Below are positions 1-5,710 of a DNA stretch of 5,710 nt, in pieces. The translations under genes and the position numbers were made by a program. The notes beneath the pieces are model-generated. The model was not told where the DNA came from, ran no database searches, and saw only the letters and a list, made by a program, of their open reading frames with translations. The stretch's first letter is position 1, and every line of letters starts with the position of its first letter. The stretch comes from Actinomycetota bacterium (lineage in GTDB: Bacteria > Actinomycetota > Actinomycetes > Nanopelagicales > Nanopelagicaceae): the NCBI GenBank assembly GCA_009701945.1, contig WLJF01000051.1, forward strand, positions 1-5,710. The letters run 5' to 3'.

Positions 1-1290
1 CAAATTATCTTCACCTTCCGCGAACTTCTGAACTCTCGTAAAGGTGAATTGGCAGAAATCATCACCAGCGAACACGGCAAAGTTCTCTCTGATGCACTCG
101 GTGAAATCACTCGTGGTCAAGAAGTTGTTGAATTCGCAACTGGTATCCCCCACCTACTTAAAGGTTTCTACTCAGAGAATGTTTCAACCGGCGTTGATGT
201 CTACTCAACACGTCAGCCTCTTGGCGTCGTAGGAATCATCAGTCCATTTAATTTCCCTGCAATGGTTCCGATGTGGTTCTTCCCTATTGCAATCGCAGCC
301 GGAAACACAGTTGTCATTAAGCCATCTGAGAAAGATCCATCTGCATCAATGTGGGTTGCAAAGCTCTGGAAAGAGGCGGGACTACCTGATGGTGTGTTTA
401 ATGTTCTCAATGGTGATAAGGAATCAGTAGATGGACTTCTCAACAGCCCTGACGTTGAATCCATCTCATTCGTTGGCTCTACTCCGATTGCTAAATACAT
501 CTATGAGAGCGCATCTCGCACAGGCAAGCGTGTTCAAGCGCTAGGTGGGGCAAAGAACCATATGTTGGTCTTACCTGATGCCGATCTTGAACTCGTTGCA
601 GACTCTGCAATCAATGCAGGGTTTGGTAGCGCGGGCGAGCGCTGCATGGCTATCTCAGTTGTCGTTGCCGTTGAACCCGTTGCAGATAAGTTGATTCCAA
701 AGATTGTTGAACGTATGGGCAAACTGCGCACAGGTGATGGTCGCCGCGGCTGCGATATGGGTCCACTTGTTACCCGTGAACACCGCGACAAGGTCGCCTC
801 ATATATCGATATTGCCGAGAAAGATGGCGCAACCGTTGTTGTCGATGGCCGTAACCCAACGGTTGATGGCGATGCCAATGGTTTCTGGCTTGCACCAACA
901 TTGGTCGACAAGGTTCCAACGTCATCTAAGGTCTATACCGAAGAGATCTTTGGACCAGTCCTTTCTATCGTGCGCGTGAAGAGCTATGACGAAGGCGTTG
1001 CACTGATCAATAGCGGTGCATTCGGTAATGGAACAGCGATCTTTACCAACGATGGTGGAGCTGCTCGTCGATTCCAGAATGAAATTCAGGTCGGTATGGT
1101 CGGTATCAACGTTCCAATCCCTGTGCCTGTTGCCTACTACTCCTTCGGTGGATGGAAGCAATCACTCTTTGGCGATACCAAAGCACATGGTGTTGAAGGC
1201 GTTCACTTCTTCACACGCGGTAAGGCAATTACCTCCCGTTGGCTTGATCCAAGCCATGGTGGAATCAACCTCGGCTTCCCACAGAACTAA
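1..1290 (+). CDS. iolA: Methylmalonate/malonate-semialdehyde dehydrogenase (CoA-acylating), 5'-truncated by the window edge
   Basis: This cytoplasmic aldehyde dehydrogenase converts malonate semialdehyde (or methylmalonate semialdehyde), NAD+ and CoA to acetyl-CoA (or propionyl-CoA), CO2 and NADH, the last step of inositol breakdown. The frame is open from base 1, so the TTG at 49 is not the real start. By comparison with Bacillus IolA from memory, about 70 N-terminal residues are missing, and 429 residues are visible. Numbering visible residues from base 1: the oxyanion Asn is in FNFP (Asn84), the NAD-binding FVGST is at 157-161, and the catalytic Cys215 lies in GSAGERCMA. EEIFGP is at about 314-319. 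Features specific to CoA-dependent MSDHs are Arg38 (LGEITRG) and Arg214 next to the Cys, which match the two family-invariant substrate-binding arginines. The usual general-base Glu is also missing: ALGGAKNH at 180-187 replaces ELGGK. The C-terminus (GGWKQSLFGD... GFPQN) is complete and ends in TAA. The symbol mmsA is an alternative, but the iol neighbours favour iolA. Confidence 0.96.
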   Translation, partial: QIIFTFRELLNSRKGELAEIITSEHGKVLSDALGEITRGQEVVEFATGIPHLLKGFYSENVSTGVDVYSTRQPLGVVGIISPFNFPAMVPMWFFPIAIAAGNTVVIKPSEKDPSASMWVAKLWKEAGLPDGVFNVLNGDKESVDGLLNSPDVESISFVGSTPIAKYIYESASRTGKRVQALGGAKNHMLVLPDADLELVADSAINAGFGSAGERCMAISVVVAVEPVADKLIPKIVERMGKLRTGDGRRGCDMGPLVTREHRDKVASYIDIAEKDGATVVVDGRNPTVDGDANGFWLAPTLVDKVPTSSKVYTEEIFGPVLSIVRVKSYDEGVALINSGAFGNGTAIFTNDGGAARRFQNEIQVGMVGINVPIPVPVAYYSFGGWKQSLFGDTKAHGVEGVHFFTRGKAITSRWLDPSHGGINLGFPQN

Positions 1291-1298
1291 TTACTCAG

Positions 1299-2219
1299 AT
1301 GTCCTCTGCCGACAAGTGGTATTTCAGACAGGGCGAGTTATCTCGCGATGGCTGGGATGTATTACTTGATCCCCAGAGCCCACCTGTTGCCGGTTGGAAG
1401 TACACGGGACTTCGCATAGGAACTCTGACTCAAGGTAAGAGCCTTGCACTGCCTGCAGATACGAATGAAAGAATTATCTTTCCGCTTGAGGGCCAAGAAT
1501 TTCTTGTTGAGTACGCACACGATGGCAATTCATCGAGCCAGATACTTCACGGGCGCACATCCGTCTTTCATGGTCCTGCAGATTTCATCTACTTACCCAT
1601 CAATACATCGGCAAAGATTTCAGGAGTGGGTCGCATTGCAGTGGGACAAACTCCAGCAACGAAGGTGAAGGCTGTGAGATATGTTGCAAAGGAAGATGTC
1701 TCCATCTCTTTACGTGGTGCAGGCCGAGAAACTCGACAAGTACATAACTTAGGGATGCCTGAGACCCTGGATGCAGATCGCATGATTGTCTGCGAAGTTA
1801 TCGTTCCTGCCGGCAATTGGTCTGGTTCTCCTTCACATAAGCACGATGTCTATATCCCTGGGAAAGAATCTGAGTTGGAGGAGATTTACTACTTCCAAAG
1901 CGCCGTTACTCGTGGTGCAAAGACACCCACTACGTCATCGCCGTTCGGATATTTCCGCGGAATATCTGCAGATAGTCGTCCCTACGATGTCAACGAAGAG
2001 GTTCATTCAGGTGATGTGGCACTTGTCCCCTACGGCTGGCATGGACCTGCAGCTGCAGGTCCTGGATATGACCTCTACTTTTTTAATGTGATGGCAGGAC
2101 CTGACCCAGATCGCGCTTGGAATGCAACAGATCATCCCGACCAAGCATGGATTCGTGACTCTTGGCAATCACAGCAAAGCGACCCAAGATTGCCCTACGG
2201 CAGCGCAGAAAGGATTTGA
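1299..2219 (+). CDS. iolB: 5-deoxy-glucuronate isomerase
   Basis: IolB isomerises 5-deoxy-D-glucuronate to 5-dehydro-2-deoxy-D-gluconate in inositol catabolism. It is a cytoplasmic metal-dependent bicupin of the KduI/IolB superfamily. The 306 residues fit the family's usual length of about 270-300. The C-terminal cupin holds the expected metal-binding residues: His180 and His182 in SHKHD, Glu194/Glu195 in ELEEIYY, and His248 in PYGWHGP. The family signature GYDLYFFNVMAGP and a late HPDQAWIRDSW follow. The N-terminal half (MSSADKWYFRQG...GWKYTGLRIGTL) matches the first cupin, as seen in actinobacterial IolB. The ATG at 1299 lies 8 bases after the iolA stop. I see no Shine-Dalgarno-like stretch before it, so translation may depend on coupling to iolA. 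The start is supported by homology of the N-terminus rather than by a ribosome site. The gene ends one base before iolD. Confidence 0.95.
   Translation: MSSADKWYFRQGELSRDGWDVLLDPQSPPVAGWKYTGLRIGTLTQGKSLALPADTNERIIFPLEGQEFLVEYAHDGNSSSQILHGRTSVFHGPADFIYLPINTSAKISGVGRIAVGQTPATKVKAVRYVAKEDVSISLRGAGRETRQVHNLGMPETLDADRMIVCEVIVPAGNWSGSPSHKHDVYIPGKESELEEIYYFQSAVTRGAKTPTTSSPFGYFRGISADSRPYDVNEEVHSGDVALVPYGWHGPAAAGPGYDLYFFNVMAGPDPDRAWNATDHPDQAWIRDSWQSQQSDPRLPYGSAERI
2043..2062. repeat. Perfect 20-bp palindrome inside iolB
   Basis: The ten bases GGACCTGCAG are followed directly by their reverse complement, CTGCAGGTCC, with no spacer. The dyad does not extend further, because the flanking bases are T and T. 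In the iolB frame it encodes G-P-A-A-A-G-P, immediately after the metal-ligand His248. That segment lies in a conserved part of the protein, so coding constraint may account for it. No other function is demonstrated. Confidence 0.6.
2207..2214 (+). promoter_or_regulatory. Ribosome binding site of iolD
   Basis: AGAAAGGA lies inside the last codons of iolB, six bases before the ATG at 2221. It decides the iolD start: the same frame is open upstream to an ATG at 2122, but that would overlap iolB by about 100 bases and add residues unrelated to the family. Confidence 0.75.
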
Positions 2220-2220
2220 T

Positions 2221-4134
2221 ATGGCCACACGCAAAATGACAGTTAGCCAAGCAGTTGTTGAATTCCTTTCTCATCAATACACAGTCGATGGCGATTACCG
2301 CGAACGCACCATTCAAGGTGTCTTTGGAATCTTCGGGCATGGAAATGTTGCTGGTATTGGTCAAGCGCTCAAACAACTCTCTGTTGAAAACCCATCCTTG
2401 ATGCCGTATTACCAAGCGCGCAATGAGCAAGCGATGGTGCATGAATCTTCTGCCTTTGCTCGTATGAAGCGTCGCCGTGCAACATTTGCCTGCACAGCAT
2501 CTGTGGGTCCAGGGGCTACCAACATGCTCACTGGAGCCGCGGTTGCCACAACAAATCATCTTCCCGTTCTGCTTCTTCCCTCTGACACATTTGCCAATCG
2601 CGCATCAGATCCTGTCTTGCAACAACTTGAGATGCCACATGATGCAACGCTTTCTGTTAACGATGCATTTAAGCCGCTCTCGCGCTTCTTTGATCGCGTG
2701 CAAAGACCAGAGCAACTCTTCTCAGCGTTAATGGGTGCAATGCGAGTTCTCACAGATCCCGTTGAAACAGGGGCGGTAACAATTTGTCTACCTGAAGATG
2801 TGCAGGCAGAAGTGATTGATGTGCCCGAGGAGTTCCTTGCAGATCGTGATTGGCATATCCGCCGTCCTCGCGCGGAAGCAGCACAACTTGCAGAGGTTGC
2901 TCGCGTGATTGCATCTTCAAAGCGCCCATTCATTGTTGCTGGCGGTGGAGTTATTTACTCTGATGCACACGATGCGCTTCAGAAATTTGTTGAACAGACC
3001 AAGATTCCTGTGGGAACTTCTCAGGCTGGCGTTGGATCACTGAATTGGGATCATCCACAACTTCTGGGCTCAGTTGGAGCCACTGGAACAACTGCTGCCA
3101 ATAGAGCAGCAAAGGATGCTGATGTAGTCATCGGTATTGGTACTCGCTATAGCGATTTCACCACGTCAAGCCGCACAGCATTTCAAAACCCCGATGTTCG
3201 CTTTATCAATATCAATATCGCATCCTTTGATGCCTTTAAGCATGGAAGTGCGCTGCCTGTTGTGGCAGATGCCCGCGAGAGCTTAAAGGAGCTCACAGCA
3301 CTTCTTTCCACCTTTGCAACAACGTCGGATTACCAGAGCAAATACGCAAAAGAGAAGTCAGGTTGGGATGCAGTAGTTGATGCAGCATTTGTTGATCAAA
3401 AGCGAGCACTGCCAAGTCAGACGGAGATTATTCATGCTGTGCAATCAGCATCTGATGCCACAGACACTCTCATCTGCGCTGCTGGTTCTCTTCCAGGTGA
3501 TCTCCATAAACTCTGGCGCGTTCGCTCACCGCTTGGATATCACGTTGAATATGCATTCTCTTGTATGGGATATGAGATTGCAGCGGGGTTAGGGGCAGCA
3601 CGCGCTGGTGCAACACCGATTGTGATGGTAGGAGATGGTTCCTATCTCATGATGCATACTGAAATCGTTTCAGCAGTAGCTGAAGGACTGAAAGTAATAA
3701 TCGTTCTCATTCAAAACCACGGCTATGCATCTATCGGCCATCTCTCAGAAAGTATCGGTTCAGAGCGCTTTGGAACGCAATACCGCTTCAAAGATCAGGC
3801 TGGCAATAACTTTGAAAGTGGTGAAAAGCTTCCCGTAGATCTTGCGGCCAATGCTGCAAGCCTCGGCATTACTGTTATTGATATCAAGCAAACCACATCA
3901 GCGATTGCAGATCTTCATGAAGCTGTGAAGAAAGCTAAGCAGTCTTCGACTTCAACTCTTATCCATATCAATAGCGATCCTTTGCTCTACTCACCTGGTG
4001 GAGAAGGGTGGTGGGATGTTCCCATCGCACCGATTTCAACGCTGAAGAGCACACAAGATGCATACGCACAGTACAAAGATGAAATTTCACTGCAACGTCC
4101 GTTGCTTGGTAACGGCACAAAAGATAAGAAATAG
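2221..4134 (+). CDS. iolD: 3D-(3,5/4)-trihydroxycyclohexane-1,2-dione hydrolase (ThDP-dependent)
   Basis: IolD opens the ring of 3D-(3,5/4)-trihydroxycyclohexane-1,2-dione by hydrolysis, giving 5-deoxy-D-glucuronate. It is a cytoplasmic enzyme of the acetolactate synthase/pyruvate oxidase-like ThDP superfamily. The 637 residues match the usual IolD length. The N-terminal PYR domain (about 1-190) carries the ThDP-activating Glu69 in ARNEQ and ends with GAVTICLPEDV. A central domain (about 210-345) has the RPFIVAGGGV and GIGTRYSDFTT strands. The C-terminal PP domain (about 410-590) has the Mg-ThDP motif GDG (471-473) followed by 25 residues and Asn499 (LIQNHGYASIG). The PP-domain stretch YHVEYAFSCMGYEIAAGLG resembles other IolD proteins. 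The start is the ATG at 2221, one base after the iolB stop, with a good ribosome site at 2207-2214. The last ~30 residues are charged and probably variable. Everything seen is intact. Confidence 0.97.
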   Translation: MATRKMTVSQAVVEFLSHQYTVDGDYRERTIQGVFGIFGHGNVAGIGQALKQLSVENPSLMPYYQARNEQAMVHESSAFARMKRRRATFACTASVGPGATNMLTGAAVATTNHLPVLLLPSDTFANRASDPVLQQLEMPHDATLSVNDAFKPLSRFFDRVQRPEQLFSALMGAMRVLTDPVETGAVTICLPEDVQAEVIDVPEEFLADRDWHIRRPRAEAAQLAEVARVIASSKRPFIVAGGGVIYSDAHDALQKFVEQTKIPVGTSQAGVGSLNWDHPQLLGSVGATGTTAANRAAKDADVVIGIGTRYSDFTTSSRTAFQNPDVRFININIASFDAFKHGSALPVVADARESLKELTALLSTFATTSDYQSKYAKEKSGWDAVVDAAFVDQKRALPSQTEIIHAVQSASDATDTLICAAGSLPGDLHKLWRVRSPLGYHVEYAFSCMGYEIAAGLGAARAGATPIVMVGDGSYLMMHTEIVSAVAEGLKVIIVLIQNHGYASIGHLSESIGSERFGTQYRFKDQAGNNFESGEKLPVDLAANAASLGITVIDIKQTTSAIADLHEAVKKAKQSSTSTLIHINSDPLLYSPGGEGWWDVPIAPISTLKSTQDAYAQYKDEISLQRPLLGNGTKDKK

Positions 4135-4137
4135 GGG
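4133..4137 (+). promoter_or_regulatory. Ribosome binding site of the IolE-like gene
   Basis: AGGGG overlaps the last two bases of the iolD stop codon and lies six bases before the ATG at 4144. This arrangement fits translational coupling between iolD and the next gene. Confidence 0.65.
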
Positions 4138-4143
4138 CAAGTC

Positions 4144-5058
4144 ATGACAACACAGATCCGCGTAGGCACAGCACCTGATTCATGGGGCGTCTGGTTTCCC
4201 AGTGAACCGCATCAAGTTCCTTGGGATCGCTTCCTTGATGAAGTTGTAGAAGCGGGCTATCACTGGATTGAACTTGGACCCTACGGTTATCTTCCAACAG
4301 ATCCTAAGCAACTTGAAGATGAACTTGGTAAGCGCAACTTAAAAATGACTGCTGGAACGGTCTTTACAGGTTTTCACAAGGAAGATGAGAGCCAGTGGCA
4401 GCGAGCTTGGGATCAAGCACTTGCTGTGGCAAACCTTGTCTCCAAGTTAGGTGTTGAACACCTTGTTGTGATTCCAGATTTATGGCGAGATGACAAGACA
4501 GGTCAAGCTCGTGAATCACGCACACTTTCTAATGAACAGTGGAAGCGACTAGCTGCAGGACATAACAAGTTAGGTAAGGCACTTCTTGAAGAGTTTGGAA
4601 TCCATCAGCAATTCCACTCACATGCAGATAGCCATATCGGTACTTATCAAGAAGTTGAGCGCTACCTACAAGAGACTGATCCAAAGTATTCAAATCTCTG
4701 CCTTGATACCGGTCACTTTGCTTATTACTTAGGCGATAACCTCAAGATGATGAACGCTTATCCAGAGCGCATTGGGTATCTGCATCTGAAGCAAGTGCAT
4801 CCCGATATCTTGGCTGAGACGCTAAAGAATGATGTTCCTTTTGGGGATGCCGTCGCTAAGGGCGTTATGACAGAGCCTGGCTTTGAAGGAGTTCCAAAGT
4901 TTGCTCCCATCATTGAGCGCGCACTAGAAATCAATCCAGAAATCTTTGCCATCATTGAGCAAGATATGTATGGATGCCCAGTTGATATGCCATTTCCTAT
5001 TGCCCAGCGCACACGCGAGCACATCCTTGCTGCAACACGCGCTGCCCGAGTGAAGTAG
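4144..5058 (+). CDS. iolE: IolE-like sugar isomerase/dehydratase, probable myo-inosose-2 dehydratase
   Basis: This 304-residue protein belongs to the xylose-isomerase-like TIM-barrel superfamily (AP endonuclease 2 fold) that includes IolE, IolI and IolH. Its likely reaction is dehydration of scyllo-inosose (2-keto-myo-inositol) to 3D-(3,5/4)-trihydroxycyclohexane-1,2-dione, the substrate of the IolD encoded just upstream. It starts with GTAPDSWGVWFP (about residues 8-19), then ELGPYGYLP. Candidate metal and catalytic residues lie on the expected strands: His158, His160 and His164 (FHSHADSHIGT), Asp188 and His191 (CLDTGHF), His214 and Lys216 (LHLKQVH), and Glu272 (IIEQDMYG). The barrel is complete, with no signal peptide. 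The gene begins 9 bases after iolD with a clear ribosome site and ends 4 bases before the transaldolase-family gene. The N-terminus differs from the classical Bacillus IolE, so IolI-type isomerase or another inositol-related epimerase activity is possible. The fold is certain; the reaction is inferred mainly from context. Confidence 0.8.
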   Translation: MTTQIRVGTAPDSWGVWFPSEPHQVPWDRFLDEVVEAGYHWIELGPYGYLPTDPKQLEDELGKRNLKMTAGTVFTGFHKEDESQWQRAWDQALAVANLVSKLGVEHLVVIPDLWRDDKTGQARESRTLSNEQWKRLAAGHNKLGKALLEEFGIHQQFHSHADSHIGTYQEVERYLQETDPKYSNLCLDTGHFAYYLGDNLKMMNAYPERIGYLHLKQVHPDILAETLKNDVPFGDAVAKGVMTEPGFEGVPKFAPIIERALEINPEIFAIIEQDMYGCPVDMPFPIAQRTREHILAATRAARVK

Positions 5059-5062
5059 AGAA

Positions 5063-5710
5063 ATGACTCAATCACCATTTCTCTATATGAAGGAGAACTC
5101 CCCAACAGTTCTCTGGAATGACTCTGCAGATCCCAAAGAGCTAAAAGATGCACTTAACTGGGGAATCGTTGGAGCAACGTGTAATCCTGTTATTGCACTG
5201 ACTGCTATCAAGGCAGATGCGCCTCACTGGGTCTCTCGCATTAAGGAATATGCCAAGTCTCATCCGGCAGCCACAGAAGATGAAATTGGTTGGGCGATGG
5301 TTAAAGAGCTTTCAACAAATGCTGCAAAGCTGCTTGAAGGTGAGTTTGAGAAATACAACGGCCGCAATGGTCGACTTTCGATTCAAACTGACCCTCGTAA
5401 CTTCAGAAATGCACAGGCACTTGCAGAACAAGCAGTGGAGTTTTCACAGCTTGCCAAGAATATGATTGTGAAAATTCCTGTCACTACTGAGGCAATATCT
5501 GCCTTTGAAGAGGCGACGTACCAAGGCGTGAGTCTGAATGCGACAGTTTCTTTCTCTGTGGCACAAACGGTGGCAGTTGCTGAAGCAATCGAACGTGGTC
5601 TTATGCGCCGTGAAGCAGAAGGTCTTGATATCTCAACAATGGGTCCTGTCTGCACCATCATGGTGGGACGCGTTGATGATTGGGTGAAAGTGAGCGCCGA
5701 GAAGTTGGGC
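5063..5710 (+). CDS. Transaldolase-family protein, 3'-truncated by the window edge
   Basis: The frame is open from the ATG at 5063 to the window end (216 codons, no stop). It reads as a class I aldolase/transaldolase: TVLWNDSADP (Asp20), GATCNP (Asn41), GRLSIQTDPR (105-112), the Schiff-base lysine Lys137 in MIVKIPVT, NATVSFS (Asn159, Thr161), and VGRVDDW (Arg203). By eye, alignment to E. coli TalB places these at Asp17, Asn35, Lys132, Asn154, Thr156 and Arg181. Two positions differ: Gln108 stands where TalB has the catalytic Glu96, and Met200 stands near Phe178. A Gln there is also found in fructose-6-phosphate aldolase (Gln59). The product may therefore be a transaldolase or a direct aldolase. 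The start lies 4 bases after the iolE stop with only a weak AGAGAA before it. ATG 5087 is a poorer alternative. The position in the operon suggests a role in inositol-carbon use, but the substrate is unknown. Confidence 0.85.
   Translation, partial: MTQSPFLYMKENSPTVLWNDSADPKELKDALNWGIVGATCNPVIALTAIKADAPHWVSRIKEYAKSHPAATEDEIGWAMVKELSTNAAKLLEGEFEKYNGRNGRLSIQTDPRNFRNAQALAEQAVEFSQLAKNMIVKIPVTTEAISAFEEATYQGVSLNATVSFSVAQTVAVAEAIERGLMRREAEGLDISTMGPVCTIMVGRVDDWVKVSAEKLG

Noticed and set aside
49..51. TTG at 49 (or GTG at 44 in another frame) as the start of the first gene
   Set aside because: The iolA frame is open through base 1 and the residues before 49 (FTFRELLNSRKGE) fit the aldehyde dehydrogenase family. 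The gene is cut by the window edge, not started here.
123..135. 13-base identity (AGTTGTTGAATTC) with 2253-2265
   Set aside because: Both copies encode the same short peptide, VVEF, in unrelated genes. Surrounding bases differ, and there is no third copy that I noticed.
2122..2220. An extra 33-residue N-terminal extension of iolD from the ATG at 2122
   Set aside because: It lies wholly within iolB in another frame and has no family similarity. The ATG at 2221 has a good ribosome site and gives the normal IolD length.
2083..2559. Minus-strand open frame of 158 codons spanning the iolB/iolD junction
   Set aside because: It is antisense to two well-supported conserved genes, and its composition (many Cys, His and Arg) looks like a frame shadow. 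I see no recognisable domain and no convincing reason to call it a gene.
5056..5066. Possible terminator or promoter between the IolE-like and transaldolase-like genes
   Set aside because: The gap is only 4 bases, with no hairpin and no T-run, so read-through transcription is the simpler reading.
5090..5095. AAGGAG, a strong Shine-Dalgarno-like sequence
   Set aside because: It lies inside the transaldolase-like frame (codons for Lys-Glu) and no start codon follows at a usable distance. The conserved N-terminus begins upstream of it.
4758..5153. Minus-strand open frame of 131 codons over the end of the IolE-like gene
   Set aside because: It overlaps conserved coding sequence on the other strand and crosses into the transaldolase-like gene. 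The translation shows no known motif.

Overview
The window is one strand of a tightly packed myo-inositol catabolism operon. Five genes lie head to tail on the + strand, separated by 8, 1, 9 and 4 bases, with no gap long enough for an internal promoter or terminator. Both end genes run off the window. In order they are: the 3' part of iolA (methylmalonate/malonate-semialdehyde dehydrogenase, 1-1290), iolB (5-deoxy-glucuronate isomerase, 1299-2219), iolD (trihydroxycyclohexanedione hydrolase, ThDP-dependent, 2221-4134), an IolE-like TIM-barrel protein (probable inosose dehydratase, 4144-5058), and the 5' part of a transaldolase-family gene (5063-5710).

Pathway logic: the IolE-like protein would dehydrate scyllo-inosose (2-keto-myo-inositol) to the diketone. 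IolD hydrolyses this to 5-deoxy-glucuronate, and IolB isomerises that to 5-dehydro-2-deoxygluconate. After phosphorylation (IolC) and aldol cleavage (IolJ or an equivalent), neither of which is recognisable here, IolA converts malonate semialdehyde to acetyl-CoA and CO2. Inositol dehydrogenase (IolG), the kinase IolC, a dedicated DKGP aldolase, a transporter and a regulator are not in the window and would be expected further up- or downstream. The transaldolase-family gene is the least conventional member. Its Schiff-base lysine is present, but a Gln stands where classical transaldolases have the catalytic Glu.

Organism: the protein sequences, especially the IolA C-terminus, IolB and the GTAPDSWGVW-type IolE-like protein, resemble the actinobacterial versions as I remember them. 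Base composition is moderate (sampled stretches are about 40-50% GC), unlike high-GC soil actinobacteria. A low-to-moderate-GC actinobacterium, for example a freshwater planktonic lineage, is a reasonable inference but is not proven by the window. All five genes look intact within the window, with no frameshifts or internal stops. I found no RNA gene, mobile element, CRISPR array or terminator.
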